Assembly: GCF_950023065.1 (NCBI RefSeq)
Contig: NC_088679.1
Location: 51,708,001-51,772,000, forward strand
DNA length: 64,000 bases
DNA from: Planococcus citri
Taxonomy: Eukaryota > Arthropoda > Insecta > Hemiptera > Pseudococcidae
Direction: 5' to 3'
The stretch's first letter is position 1, and each line of letters begins with the position of its first letter. Below are positions 50,537-62,980 of the stretch, piece by piece. The position numbers were made by a program, and so were the translations under genes. The notes under the pieces were generated by a model that saw only the letters and a list, made by a program, of their open reading frames with translations, did no database searches and was not told where the DNA came from.

Positions 50537-51035
50537 AGGTATGTTTTTTGATTAAGGTGATGAATTTTTCTATTTCGGAGGGGTTGTCAGGAATGAAGGG
50601 AGGGCCTTCGTCTATTTGTAGAGTGGAGCAGATGGGGCAATACATAGAATAATAAGTGTTGAACAGAGAGGGGTCCAGATGAGCAAAATTGGTATGAGGG
50701 CTTTGGTACTATTTGGTAAAGGTATAGTTATGAGTAGGTAATTTTGGTGTGTCCAATTCTCAGTCGTGTGAGTATGACTTCTACAAGTCTGTTTAAGTGG
50801 GAGAGGTTTTTCCAAGGATGGACAGATTTTCTATGTTGAAAGAGCATGTTTGATGTTTGAAGGGACCAAAAGTTTTGCCATTTCTCAAAGTGTGCTTTGG
50901 GGTGAAGATAGATTTGAAGTCGTCAGCTGAGATAAATGTGAGAGGGGAAAGAGTAAGTGGCGGATTTTGCATTTATATATCTACAATTTCATTTCCTGTG
51001 ATTCCAACGTGGCTGGGTACATACGTATATAAACA
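50537..51035 (-). pseudogene. Decayed 3' end of a LINE retrotransposon (RNase H and zinc knuckle)
   Basis: Read on minus with frameshifts and stops: YVPSHVGITGNEIVD near 50985-51030 (the HxGIxGNExAD signature of LINE RNase H), then RLRIGHTKITYS near 50732-50778 (the RxRxGHT+hTH motif), then CPICST and IDEGPPF, and a terminal IEKFITLIKKHT followed by a stop near 50537. This order is that of the C-terminus of I/R1/Jockey-group LINE ORF2 proteins. At least two frame changes and several stops show it is dead, and reverse transcriptase is not present in the window. Confidence 0.8.
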
Positions 51036-54000
51036 GCTGTATGGAGTAGTTTAAATTTTGTAACTCAAATAGAGTTTTATGAATATTTAATCCTCAGAGA
51101 ATTATTTTTTTCTCTTGAAACAGGTTCGAAAAAAGTTTTAGCCAACATATTAGGTAAATGTATTATGGAAATCGCAGTAAAAATAGGTAGATACTCTTGT
51201 TTCTTATTTTCAAATTAATAACACAATGCTCAGAGTGTTCTTGTAGGTACACCTAACCGTTCTAGATTAAATCTAGATAATGTAAATAACCACACAGAAT
51301 GCATGCATACCAAAATCTTGTACTATTAAGTATGCTTCATGAATAGAATTCTGATGACAAAAATAATAATAATGAAACAAAATTACGCGATCAATTAAGA
51401 AAAAATTATACAGAAAGAGGTGTTTTCTAATCCTTGATTAGGTAGGAATCTACATAAAAGTTCGTTTTACCTCATATAGTTTCAAGGATCATTTTCCAGT
51501 AAAAAAAAAAAGTTGAAGCTGACCACCTCGCCTCTCTCACTTTTCAGTACCTATCTATTTAAAAACGCAAGAACCCATTTTATCTCACAGGAAGTGACCT
51601 TGGTCAGCGCAAGTGCATGAGTGAGAAACGCACTGATCCACTGAAAATCGAAATTTTTCAGTTAAAAAATCCCATTTAAGTTGTGATTGATGAATGAATT
51701 TTTTTGTTGTTCTTATCTTGATTAAAATCACAAATTAAGTATACCAAAATTTCTTGCAGTTCTCAATTGGGACTTGGGAGAACCCAAATGAATTAAGGAG
51801 GAGGAGGAGAACCGGAGGAGGATGATGAGAAGAAGGAGAAAATGAAAATAAATGGGAAAGTTTTATCGCCTTTTCAAAGTTTTGGACGGTTTGCAAATTT
51901 TTAAAATAGCATTTTTTCCCTTTGAGCTGACGATCAGTTTTCTGAAAAATTTTACTAGATGAAAATTTATCTTGATGCAAAAATTATTGCTTAAAAATTT
52001 ATTTGTTTGTTTTTTCTTCTCAAAAGGAGATTTTCTCAGCTTCATGTTTGCACATATAGACCAATAGGTATTTATTGGTGTCACGAAAAGAACTGGACAA
52101 ATTTTTCAAAAATTTTAAAATAAACGTAATTTTATCATAAAATTTATAATCTTCTTATTCCTCCAATATTCCTGTAATAACATTATGCTTCCTGGCGCAA
52201 AACTCACTCGTCTTTAAAGAACTTTTACAATATACCTACGTATATACATAATGTAGGTAATCTGAATCATATTCATTTCATTTTTAAACACTTGGCTTTT
52301 CTTGAAAATTCTCTATTTTACAGCTTTCTACGAATTTCTGAGGTTTTTTATTACGAAATGGTCTAGAGGTCGAAAGTGTTGCTGATAGTTAGTTATTTGT
52401 AAGTATAGAAAAGTTTAAAAAAAAAAACTTTTTAGACAAGTAATTTAAAATTCAGACGTAATGTTTTTTCAGAACAATAACACCATACACTTATATATTT
52501 GATAAAGGCATTTAGGTAGGTACTCAGACTCACCACTTGATGCCATACTTGAAGAAAAATAAATAAATAAAAATACGTACGAATAAATACCTAAGTATGT
52601 AGGTAGGTACAGGTATCGAAGAAGTGGTACGGTAAAATGATGAATGATAAGAATGTGAAATTACTTTTCGGAAAACGCGTGGGAATAAAATAAAAAAAAT
52701 GAACATGATTTTACAATTTTCCAGATGTATTAGAAATAAAGGAGTTGAAGACTTAAATCCGTGACCTATTTGCGTATGTGATGCGCATACGCTAACGTTC
52801 ATCATAAGAATAATACATACTTTACTTATAGAGAATGTTTACTATACAGAAGATGAACTACAAAACCAACCCTTCAAAACTGATAATCTCAAGTTTAAAA
52901 ATTGAATAATGCCTGATACGAAAAAAAGTGGATACTATGGTACTCGTAACTACGCGTGTTATAAAAAGTGAAAACGTTATCCTCCATCAATTTAATTACT
53001 TTAATGCGGCGAATGATTCAATTAAGGCAGGAAATTTTCATTTCGTTTACACTATGTAAGTATATAGAGGTAAAATGGTAGGTATACATATAATAGGTAC
53101 GTAGAGATACACCCGACGTAGATACCGCTAAAAATACAGTAAACAATTGTAGGTAAGGTACCTACCTACTACATAGCGAGGAAATGAGATTATATTAAAA
53201 ATGTTGAAAGCGTAATTTTTTTTACATAAGTAATCTCTAGCTCTTTCTCTCTCTTTCTCTTTTTTCAAAAAGAAAACAATAATGATGCTAGTCAGTAAAT
53301 TAGCTAGGTACCACACCGCTTAAGTGGCAGGTTTTGGTAATGTTGATGAAGGTTTAATTAAAAACAGATAAACTTTTTAAACCCAATTTTATTCTGCGGC
53401 TCATTTTTTTCCTCTCTTCGAATGATATCTTAAGCTTTTAATATACGTCATTTACTTTTTCATACCGATGGTTGATGTTTTATTCGTGAATCGGTATATA
53501 GGTACGTGTACCTATTCTTTCTTTTTTTCCTTAATATTACCTACCTATAAACCCTGTTTGAGAATTTATAAATCGTAATTTCCCAGAGCTTTTTTCTCTG
53601 CTTCTTTACGTAAGTGTACGTAATTTATATAAAAGGCAATCTAGAATTTTGTGCTATAGGTACCTACGTACTATGCAAGTGTAAGTACTACAACATCTAC
53701 TTTATAATAGAAGTGTACAATCGATTTGATAAAAAATATTTTCTCTTTGCAATAATGTTAGCTAGGTATTGGGTTTTTTCACATACCTATAGAAAAACCG
53801 CAATAAAATGATATCATAGCAATTTCATCGATTTAAAATTTGATGGCAGTTTCGAGATAAAAATCTTTTCCAACGGATAGGTAATGGTTTTTTCATTCTT
53901 TCCATTTACTATATATATACCTACTCGCATACGAGAAGTTTTGGTATGGTAGCCAAAAAATTTTCAAATTGTCTTTTTGCTCGGATTCACTCGTATGTCG

Positions 54001-54526
54001 TCTCGTGTTACTTTTCAGCTGCTTAAAAATACATCCCTGTTTGTTGAGTATAGAAATATGAAATCATTAATATAAGTACAATGAGTGTCTATGTTTATTG
54101 CAGGCAATAAAATTTCTATGCATTTGTGTATTTTCTTGGTAAAGTTTTCATACGTTTGTTTTCATGAGAATAAATTTTTGAAAATTGTAAAATTTCAAGT
54201 TGGATGAGACTAATTTGCAGCTGCACACTTTTGCATGTTTTATATTAGGTTCAATTTATAGTTTTTCCTGTCTGGAAATTCTTATTTGAACAAAAAATCG
54301 AGCAAACTTTTATTAAAGAGGTTTTGATAAATTGACCCTAAAATTACACTTAATGGATGCAAAGAAACTACATACTATTTTCAGCGTTTCTGATAACAGA
54401 AACTCTCAACATGTTTGGAACCCCTGAAAAGATGAAAAGTATACCTGATATTTTTGGGTGCCTCTCAAAAAAGGATAGAATGTGAAAAATCAGGAAAAAT
54501 TATATTCTGTAGGTTGAATAAATGTG
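51036..54526. other. Noncoding tract
   Basis: AT-rich sequence with frequent TAGGTA/TACCTA words. No recognisable gene or element boundaries. Confidence 0.5.
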
Positions 54527-54528
54527 TA

Positions 54529-55874
54529 CAGGTTCATTCAAAAAAGACTGTACAACTTCAAACGCGCGTTATAAAACAACAGTGCATTTTAGCGCCGATT
54601 TCTTGGCAGCACTGAATTCTTTGAAGAATTTCATTTTTAAAACACTCCCCACAAAGTCAGTTTGGTATAAACGTTCGGCTGTCAGAACGATTTTTGTAAA
54701 CAAGTACATTTTTACACAAAAGCTCATTTTTACCATGTCACAACTTTTGAAAATCGAAAGCTTGGGTACTGAGCAAAAAAGTTTTATGAAAAAGTTCAAC
54801 TGTCTGTGTGGAAAGAAGCGTTTTCTCACAAATTTCAAATCGTGCAAGTTGTGCACGAGTTTCTTACAGTTCAACTTTTGCACTGAACTGATTATCGAGC
54901 ATGTCACCAAAATTCATTTTTTGTTGAATTTTATGGAGAGAGTGTTTATTTTGGGTCTCTCTGGCTTCTTTCCACGCGGACAGTTGTACTTTTTCGTAAA
55001 ACTTTCTTGCTCAGTACGCAAGCTTTCGATTTTTAAAGTTGTGACATGGTAAAAATGACTAAAATGAGCTTTTGTAAGGTGCACCGGGGGAAGTTGGAAT
55101 TTGGGGTAAGTTAGAAAACTTGCTCTAGCGCCTAGACGTTTATATCTGGCGAAATGCCACTAAAGGTGACTTGAGGGTACTACCCCTACTTCATCACGGC
55201 ATAAAAATTTTCGCGATTCAGTTTCATTTTAGATGTCTTTGGTTCAATTGTATTTTGTTGTTGTTTTGAACTTATTTTGAATTTGGTCTAAAATACAGAC
55301 TTTCTATTTCTTAGTTTTTCGCATATAGCGGACGAACCGTGCGTCCTAGTGAAAATCTGATGAGAGTGATCTCAAAGAGAATTAAATTCTCTACAATTTT
55401 GTTTCTTTGCAATTTTTCTAGGACGCTTGGTTTGTGATCTACACCTCTGCAAAGTTTAGCCTCTTCTGACTTCCCCCAATTGGGGTAAGTCAGGACAGTT
55501 TATATTTTATTCCACTGAGCGAAAGCTACTGTGTCAATCGCGCTCAAATTTTTACCATAGGTTAAGAACCCTTATGGGAACCTACATAATAAATTTGATC
55601 CATATTGGTTCATCAGAAGGGGAGTAACGGCTGGTCAAAGTTGAAATTGCGAAAAATCATTCTGACTTGCCCCGGTGCACCTTATAAAAATGTACTTGTT
55701 TACAAAAATCGTTCTGACAGCCGAACGTTTAAGTATACCAAACTGACTTTGTGGGGAGTGTTTTAAAAATGAAATTCTTCAAGGAATTCAGTGCTGCCAA
55801 GAAATCGGCGCTAAAATGCACTGTTGTTTTATAACGCGCGTTTGAAGTTGTACAGTCTTTTTTGAATGATCCTG
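54529..55874. mobile_element. Inverted-repeat element interrupted by a second element
   Basis: Left end CAGGTTCATTCAAAAAAGAC and right end GTCTTTTTTGAATGATCCTG start inverted arms of about 200 bp (54529-54730 and 55684-55874). Inner inverted blocks pair about 54715-54825 with 54960-55075 (tgtcacaacttt, ctgagcaa, gttttatgaaaaagt related). TA flanks both ends (54527-54528 and 55875-55876). Removing 55077-55682 and one TA copy leaves a ~740-bp hairpin-like element. The open frames through it are palindrome artefacts. Confidence 0.85.
55077..55682. mobile_element. 606-bp nested MITE with TA target duplication
   Basis: Ends AGGTGCACCGGGG and CCCCGGTGCACCT are inverted repeats, and related ggggtaagt/acttgcccc blocks continue inwards. 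TA lies at both borders (55075-55076 and 55683-55684). It interrupts the right arm of the 54529-55874 element at the position where the left arm reads continuously (aaaagctc / taaaaatg junction), so it is the younger insertion. Noncoding inside. Confidence 0.85.
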
Positions 55875-55876
55875 TA

Positions 55877-58079
55877 TAAAAGTATCGAGATTCCGCTAAA
55901 AATTGCTTCAAAAAAAATTTTCTTTCAATTTTGAAAATGAAAAAAAAAACATTCTTTTACAAAAAAGCAGCGAAAGTTTTAAAAAATTCAATTTTTGCAT
56001 CAGAATTTCTCCAAATAAGGCAATTGTTAAGGAAACACTCCCTCGGTTCTTTAAATATTTTATTCCTGCGTTAAAACCACCCCCTCCCAATTTCTCAAAA
56101 TAAACTGTTGGAAATTTTAAAAAGCTAAAAAAAAAAAAGAAAAAAGTATCAACTCCTCATAAATTAACGTACCTATTAATACAAAAAATTTCAGAAAAAC
56201 GTTCATTTTTTTTTTGAAATTTAGAGATTTTATACAGCCACATAACGTTGTTTGAGGAACTGAAGGAGGATTTTCTTTGAAAATTTATTTAGAGCTTACT
56301 AGGGCTGTTTTTTTTTAATGGACAAGAAAAATTCTGAATCGAAAATTAAGAAGAAGAATTTTAAAACTTTTTTTTTTTCGATCACACCTCAAAAAAGAAA
56401 ATCTTGACTTCGGAGAGCTTTCTGCATCACTAGTTTTCGAACTTGAGGAAAATCCAAAAATATTAGAGAATTATTTTTTACAACTTTGGATGTTTGAAGG
56501 AAGGGGATTGTATCTTTAAAAAAAGTCGTAGCAGTCTGCCGCTACGTAAGAGCCAAATTTTTGTACCAGAAACTTTGAAGGCTTTCCAAACAGGATGGCA
56601 ATGTTTATCAGTTAAAAACATTCAAATTAAGTAATGACATGATGAGTGTTTTTAAACATTAGGTATGTACGATATTTTCAGTTCCGCTGCAATGCTTTCC
56701 TCTGTTTGGGGGTTTCATTCACATTAAGTAAAGTGTTCTCTGTGTTCTTTTAGTATGTTCGAGGGAAGAATGAATTTCTTTTGACCCTGGAAAGAGGTCA
56801 AATAAGGTTAGAAGGCTGAAACCTGCAAAATACACTCATGTGGCACCATCCCATTGTATGCTGGACATTGGGGCTCCTTAGGTCAATTTTAAGAATGGGG
56901 TGGGGTTAAAAATAGGGTCAAAATCTGGTTTTTCCACTTTAAATGGGGTGAAGATGACCTAGGAAACTGAAATTTGGATATGTTGTTTACAATGGCAGTA
57001 CTCACCAATGGTATGAATTTGGACCATTTTCATCAATTTGGGGTCAAATTATGCTTCTCCAAAAAAATGGTCTTTGTGTAATTTTCAATTTTGACCCTCC
57101 AAACTGCAAGGGGTCAATTTTAGCTCCAAAAAAAAAACATTCCCCAAGTTTGACTTTATTTGATCAATTAGAACAGGCTCCAGGTCATAAAATGTAAAAA
57201 TCACCATTGTGCTGAAACTTATAAATTAAAAACTGCTGGCATAGCCCATTTTTTATAAAAATTTGGCTAAAACGAAGTTAAAAACAGGTTGGTTCCATTC
57301 TAAAACCAGCCATATTTAACGGTCAAAGGTGGATTACATAGTGAAATTTTAAACACAATCATCATTTCAAGGTATAAGTATCGTACATGAAACTTTTATG
57401 CACTTTTCTCCTCCTATTCTCAATAATATGTGCAGAGTACTAATTCATTATTCAAATCAAACAGCCAATTTTTCGATAATACCTATTTTTCCGAATTACG
57501 TTTTCCCAAAAATGTTGTTCTTGAAGAAGTTTCCTTCTAACACCAATATCTCGAATGTTATTTACACGCTTATGCGTACATACAGAATTTTTCGCCAAAC
57601 ATAGTGGGTTGAAGGCAGATCATTACTTATAAAACACCCACTCAATTCAACTGATAGTGGGATTGAAAAGTATCTGATGTAGCTTTTCACGACGTTTGTT
57701 CATTTTTTCGATCAAAGTAGGTTAGTTTTGGTATCTGAGTCGATAAAAAAAAGTCGAAGGACTTCGACCAAATTCAATGGAGACCTTCGTTTTGATTTGA
57801 AAGTCACTTAGAAATTTTTTTAGCTCTGGGGCAGGTGCTCTTCAGCCCTTGTAAGGGCGATATGGTCTTCAAAAAGAGGACTTTTCTTTAAAAATCGTAG
57901 TTTCTCGCTCTAGTCCATATCGACCCGTTTTCGGAAAAATGGCTCAAGAAAAATAGCCAAACATTTTTTTCGCTTCATTGAAAATAACAATTATGATCGA
58001 AAAAATGGTCAGTGTGGCGTTCCAGAATATTTTCTCAGTTTCAGAAATTATATCATTTCAATATTTTGGCCCAAGTACG
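55877..58079. other. Noncoding tract with GGGGTCAA-rich block
   Basis: No gene seen. Around 56760-57310 the sequence is richer in G on plus and repeats ggggtcaa/tggggt motifs. It may be an old repeat, but I found no ends. Confidence 0.45.
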
Positions 58080-58335
58080 TCATTAATGCGAAATATTTGA
58101 AAAGATAAAATTTTTAAAACACGAATTTGCTCAAAAATAAGCGATTTGCAAATTTTTAATCCCTTATACAGAGAACCCTAAACGTAGTCTTGGATTTTAG
58201 CAAGGACCTGTGTCCTATACAGGTCGACGCAGAATCTCAAATAATATCTTTCGGAATTGGACCATATTTTCCCCAAAACGATTTAGGTAGGGGCTATCCG
58301 GAGCAAAAAACCCTCTGTTTTTATCGAAATTGCTC
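58080..58335 (+). repeat. Dispersed repeat, copy 1 of pair A
   Basis: Direct, diverged relative of 59760-59985: shared order ttgctcaaaaataa, caggtcgacg(c/t)agaatctca, tttccc(c/a)a-rich block, gagc(a/g)aaaaaccct. Probably an old transposon family. It overlaps a chance open frame at 58190-58384. Confidence 0.7.
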
Positions 58336-59759
58336 TCTTTTCGAGAGCTCATATAATCTCCCCTGCAGTGCATATAAAATGTAAAAATAGGTACCTACCA
58401 CAAACCGCGCGCGATATACAAAATCATGAAATAATACAATTTTAATCTACACTAAGATACACAAGGTGAGAAGAAAAATATATATGTAAGTGATATAAAT
58501 CCTGCAATTAAAACTTGAATCTGAATCCTTATCGTGGCACTGTTTACCATCAAATCTTCAAATAAATACCAAGTGCTCGTTAATCACATTCTCAAAACAG
58601 ATTAAAAAGCTTTACGTTTACTACGAAGACTTTTGTTAAGCATGTAGATCCTACGCGAGGAGGATGTTGGTAGTGGTACTATACTAACGCAAGCAAAATT
58701 TATATCCTTCTTAGGTTTTCTTTAATGGTTCGGTCGCATCATTTTATGACCTCAGTGCGACTACTTTCCTTTGAACTGATCACCATTTTGGGCGATAAAA
58801 TTTAAAAATAAATCAGCAGCTAGGTAGAAGATCATTTTCCTTGGTTGCGAATAAAAAAAAATCTACTTTTATAATTATATCAATACAGGTGGATAGGTTT
58901 TTGATCGTAGGTAGTTTTAATAATGTATTTAGTCGAACAATGTAAACATCATTTAAAATACCTATATTGACGATACTGAGTATTTCTTTTCCAAGAAAAC
59001 CGATTTGTATACCTTTTAAAGTAAATAATTAATTTGGTCGAGAAAAAAAGGCAAAATTTAACCAAAAGAAATAACGTAGGCGTTTCAGCTATAAGGGTAT
59101 AAGTAGGTAATGCTTATTTTTTTTAATTTAAAGTAATATACTTTTACCTTACGAGTAGGTATATCTGTGCGATAGTCACCTGTTATTGTAGGCTACCTAC
59201 CAAAAAGAACGTAGAAATAAAAGAGGAAATGTTTCAACTTGAATTTTTTAATTTGAAACATGATGAAAGCAAGATGGAAAATTTTTATTCGTTGTTTGTT
59301 GATAAATTTTTCAATATTAACGATAAAAACAGATACCTTTAGTGCGGTTTCATTTTTTTTTTGACAAACATGAATAGGTGCTTAAAAATATTCATTCTAC
59401 CTTATCAATATACCTAGTTACCTACTCGTATTTTAAATACGAAAATTCAATCGACTGAAGAGCATTTCATATCGAAACAACACGATCCAAAATTAATTTT
59501 TCAAATATTCAGCGTGGACTGTGGAGCGTGAGCTGAGATTTTCGATACTCACCACAGCTTGCGACAGATTTTTTCGAAAAAAAAACAAAAAAAAACTGTA
59601 AGTATGAAATCAGTATTATCTTTTCTTTGAATCTGAAAATCTCTCAATGATTGAAAAACTACCTCGAAGCACATTGAAGGCTATTCGTCTTTTTTTCAGA
59701 AAAATTCTCATCTAAAATTTTAAAAATTGAGGTTTTTGAGATGCAGAAATCATATTTTT

Positions 59760-59985
59760 AATAATACGTAAATATATTCGAAAAAAATTTCAAAACACAA
59801 AATTGCTCAAAAATAAACCACTCTCCGCGGTTGTGACTAAACGAGGTGGTTCTGCATTTTGATGGCAATGACCAGGTCGACGTAGAATCTCATAAGTCAT
59901 AACATTCTTTTGAAACATCCCTTATTTTTTCCCAGAGCATGATTTGGTAAGAATTGGAGCGAAAAACCCTTGATTTTTTCCAATT
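59760..59985 (+). repeat. Dispersed repeat, copy 2 of pair A
   Basis: Second copy; see the shared blocks in the 58080-58335 entry. Same orientation, 1.7 kb apart. Confidence 0.7.
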
Positions 59986-61399
59986 TTCCCATTGTTTTTT
60001 GCGTATCCTTCTTATTTTCTTTAACCACATACTTGAGTAAATTTTAATTAAATTTTTTTTTAAATGAAAATATTTATGCAGTACAGGTGCCTATGTTGGA
60101 CTGATAATACTTATAATGTCATGAAAGACGATAAGACGAATGAATAGATGGTATTTCAAAGACGTTGGTTATTTTTACTTATAGATATTTGAAATTATGA
60201 CTTCATGGTTCTACTATGGCGCATCAAAGAGAGATATAAGTATCTATCTACCATCACTTTGAAGATTCTTTGAAACTGAAATTTTACTTTTATACCAGAA
60301 ATCCTTTACATTCGTTTTTTTCCCTGAACAATGCCATAACGTCTACATTCATATTTTCCTGGAAAATGCGAGAAATTAAGTGTTGCAAATTGCGAAAGCG
60401 CGCGGTAAATAGTTGAAATCTTTTTAAAAGAAATCAGATAGGTAAGCATTCTTGGTACCTAATAATAATTCGTAAATTAATTTGATTTTATATCAGACAC
60501 CTGAATTTTCCGAATTCCTTTCGAATGTAGTAAATATTTTCAGCATTGAAAATCAAAATAACGTTATAGGTATATAGAAGGAATACGATAGGTATAGGTG
60601 AGTACTTATTTTTGTATATTCGTTTGTATGTACCTATACCTACGTATTACCTATCTGTATTATATTCAACGATACCGACTACGCATAAAAGTTTTATCGT
60701 CGATAGAATTGAACTTCATTTGCGAAGTAAAAAGGAAGCGTTTCGGTTTATGGTTGATTTGAAAACTTTTATTGAACGTTCTTAATGAAAATTTGTCACT
60801 ATGCTGCAAGTTATATATGCGATAATGCGTAGGAGTAATTCGTACACGAATCATTGGCATACTTTTGGGCGCCGACTAGAGGACATTTCTGCGAAATACA
60901 ATTTGTTTCATTAAATAATACGTCTTAAATTCCCTTATATTCTTTTCCATCGAAGATTTTGTTACATGGAATACAATAGAAGTTATTTCGTTATATTGAA
61001 TGCAATACGATTTGAACACCGAAAAAAAAAATTGTTGAAATTACGTCTGTAAATTCTCTACATATAATAAGTATCAAATACGTTGTTGGTTGCCTTGAAA
61101 TTTGGGTCAAGTTTTTCCGCACAAAATTCTGCCTATGTCATTGAAAAATTTCCTCGTGGTTTAAATTTTAGCAATCTTTTCAGTTTTCACGAGCGTGTCG
61201 AATTGCCAGGAAGTGAAATTTTTTTTATTATTTCATTTGCTTATTTTTTTTTATGATTATTGATTATTGAGTAATATTTCACATATATCGGATGTTTTGC
61301 TTATTTGTAGTGATTTTCTGAATAATATGAAGTATTTTAAAGAGTCTCTTCATAAGAAAGGTACCCCCAGTCCCCCATTAAAGGAAAATTTTTTGAAGC
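59986..61399. other. Noncoding tract
   Basis: AT-rich with TAGGTA/TACCTA words. Nothing recognised. Confidence 0.5.
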
Positions 61400-61805
61400 G
61401 AACAAAGCTAAAATAGAAGCAACAAACTACTGGGAAAAATTTAAGTGCTTAAGTGCATTTTTCGATTTCTGGCGAATTTAAAAAGATCAAATTTGAGCCA
61501 AAAATTGAAACAAGATAAAATTTTAACAAATTGACCTGGAAATCTGAAATTTACAATGTATTATCCTATTTCAACTCCCCCCCCCCAAATCGATTACAAA
61601 TATTATATTCGAACCATTTTGAGAAGTTTTGAAGCCTCCAGCAGTTTCTTGATAGTTGAAATTTCCTCAAAATTTTAACCATCTGAATTTAGAAAACTAA
61701 AATTTACTTTATACCCTAATTTCAACATGCGCGTTGAGTCAATTAGAGGTGGTTTCAAACCGTTCTGGATCTGGAGTCTCCGGTTATATTATTTTGAAAA
61801 TTCCA
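61400..61805 (+). repeat. Dispersed repeat, copy 1 of pair B
   Basis: Same-strand relative of 62620-62980: shared order atttttcgatttctggcgaa, aatctgaaattt, aaatcgatt, ttcgaacc(a/g)ttttgag, aatttcaacatgc, gaggtggtttcaa, aattccag. Contains a 10-base C run near 61577. Confidence 0.7.
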
Positions 61806-61870
61806 GATTTGTCCAAATTAATGTCATCCGAAAAATGAGATTGAGTAACTGGAACTATAAGAACTGAAGG

Positions 61871-62038
61871 GAATCGTTTGCTGCCAAATGCGACCAACTC
61901 AAGATCAAAAAGATAGTGGTACCAAGACTAGGGTGTGGTCTGGATAAACTGGAGTGGCCAACGGTGAAGCAATCCATCATGGAATGCTTCAAGGCTCACT
62001 CAGTTACTGTCAGAGTAAGCACTCTGAAGGAGGAATAG
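61871..62038 (+). pseudogene. OARD1-like macro-domain C-terminal fragment
   Basis: A 55-codon frame ending in TAG reads ...KKIVVPRLGCGLDKLEW... then SIMECF and VRVSTLKEE. It matches the C-terminus of the macro domain of ADP-ribose glycohydrolase OARD1 (conserved PRIGCGLD loop, then the last helix and the final strand). The frame opens just after an in-frame TGA, no credible splice acceptor precedes it, and no N-terminal macro-domain sequence is visible in the window. It lies between the two copies of dispersed repeat B. It may be a processed or transduced fragment or part of a transposable element's coding region; an exon of a gene with distant upstream exons is less likely. An AATAAA lies downstream near 62205. 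Confidence 0.65.
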
Positions 62039-62619
62039 CTTCAATCCCGATCTACCAACCAAGCATTGACCTGAAGAAGCCCTGTAAATATAACCCATCA
62101 TGATGCATTACCTCAAGCTGTAAATAACTATAGTTATATTGTTCAAAACCTATGCATGCCCTACTTAAATATATATTTTTTCTCAACACCACGAGCTTAA
62201 ATAAATTTAGTGTGGGTTTCTTGTATTATAATACTGTACATTTGCAAAAAAGACCAATTTAACTAATCATACTCATTTTCCTACATTTTTCAGCTTAAAT
62301 TAATTAGTCACAATTAGTTTGTACTCTCAAGTCCAATGTGAGAAGCCAGTGAGAAGCCCTTAGCAAGTGCACTGGTCTCCTCGCAAAAGTCCACCCATAT
62401 AAGAAACTCGTGTAATGCAAAGGGGGGGAGACCAACACTCGTTGAACCCCCCTAGGCACCAAATTCTTCTCCCTATAATCCTTTTCCCAAGACGGGTTGG
62501 GGGACTCAGTCTACCTGATGAGCATGCTTTTGAGGGTCAAATTTTTAAAAAAACGCTATAAAATATAGCAGAAACTTTGATGAGGAAGGTCGCAAAAACA
62601 TATTATACACATACAGGTG
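62039..62619. other. Flank of the macro-domain fragment
   Basis: The part at 62330-62520 is less AT-rich than the surroundings and unrepeated in this window. It may belong to the same insertion as the macro fragment. No long terminal repeat pair was found. Confidence 0.35.
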
Positions 62620-62980
62620 CATCTTCAGCTAAGATTTTAGGTGTTCAAGTACATTTTTAGATTTCTGGTGAATGTTAAAAAATCAAATTTGCACTAAAAA
62701 TGAAAAAAATATCAAAATTTTACTATCAATTTACCTATAAATCTGAAATTTGGTATCTACCTTATATTTTTGACCCTTTGAATCGATTGCAAGTGATTTC
62801 GAACCGTTTTGAGCCGATTTGGGGAGCTGTTTTAGCAAATTTTTGAAAGTTCAAATTTTCACAAAATTTCAACCACTGAAGTTGGACAGCTGAAATTCAT
62901 ATTCTCTTCTAATTTCAACATGCTAAGTTGATTGAAGGTGGTTTCAAGACCTTCCCAGATATATTTTTAAAATTCCAGAT
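62620..62980 (+). repeat. Dispersed repeat, copy 2 of pair B
   Basis: Second copy; shared blocks are listed for 61400-61805. Confidence 0.7.

Noticed and set aside
50612..51054. Two short frames taken as genes
   Set aside because: They are out-of-frame readings across the decayed LINE tail.
54522..55052. 176-codon open frame, longest on plus outside known genes
   Set aside because: It runs through the inverted arms of a non-autonomous element, and similar segments recur in reverse orientation (54569-54910, 55729-55911). Palindrome artefact.
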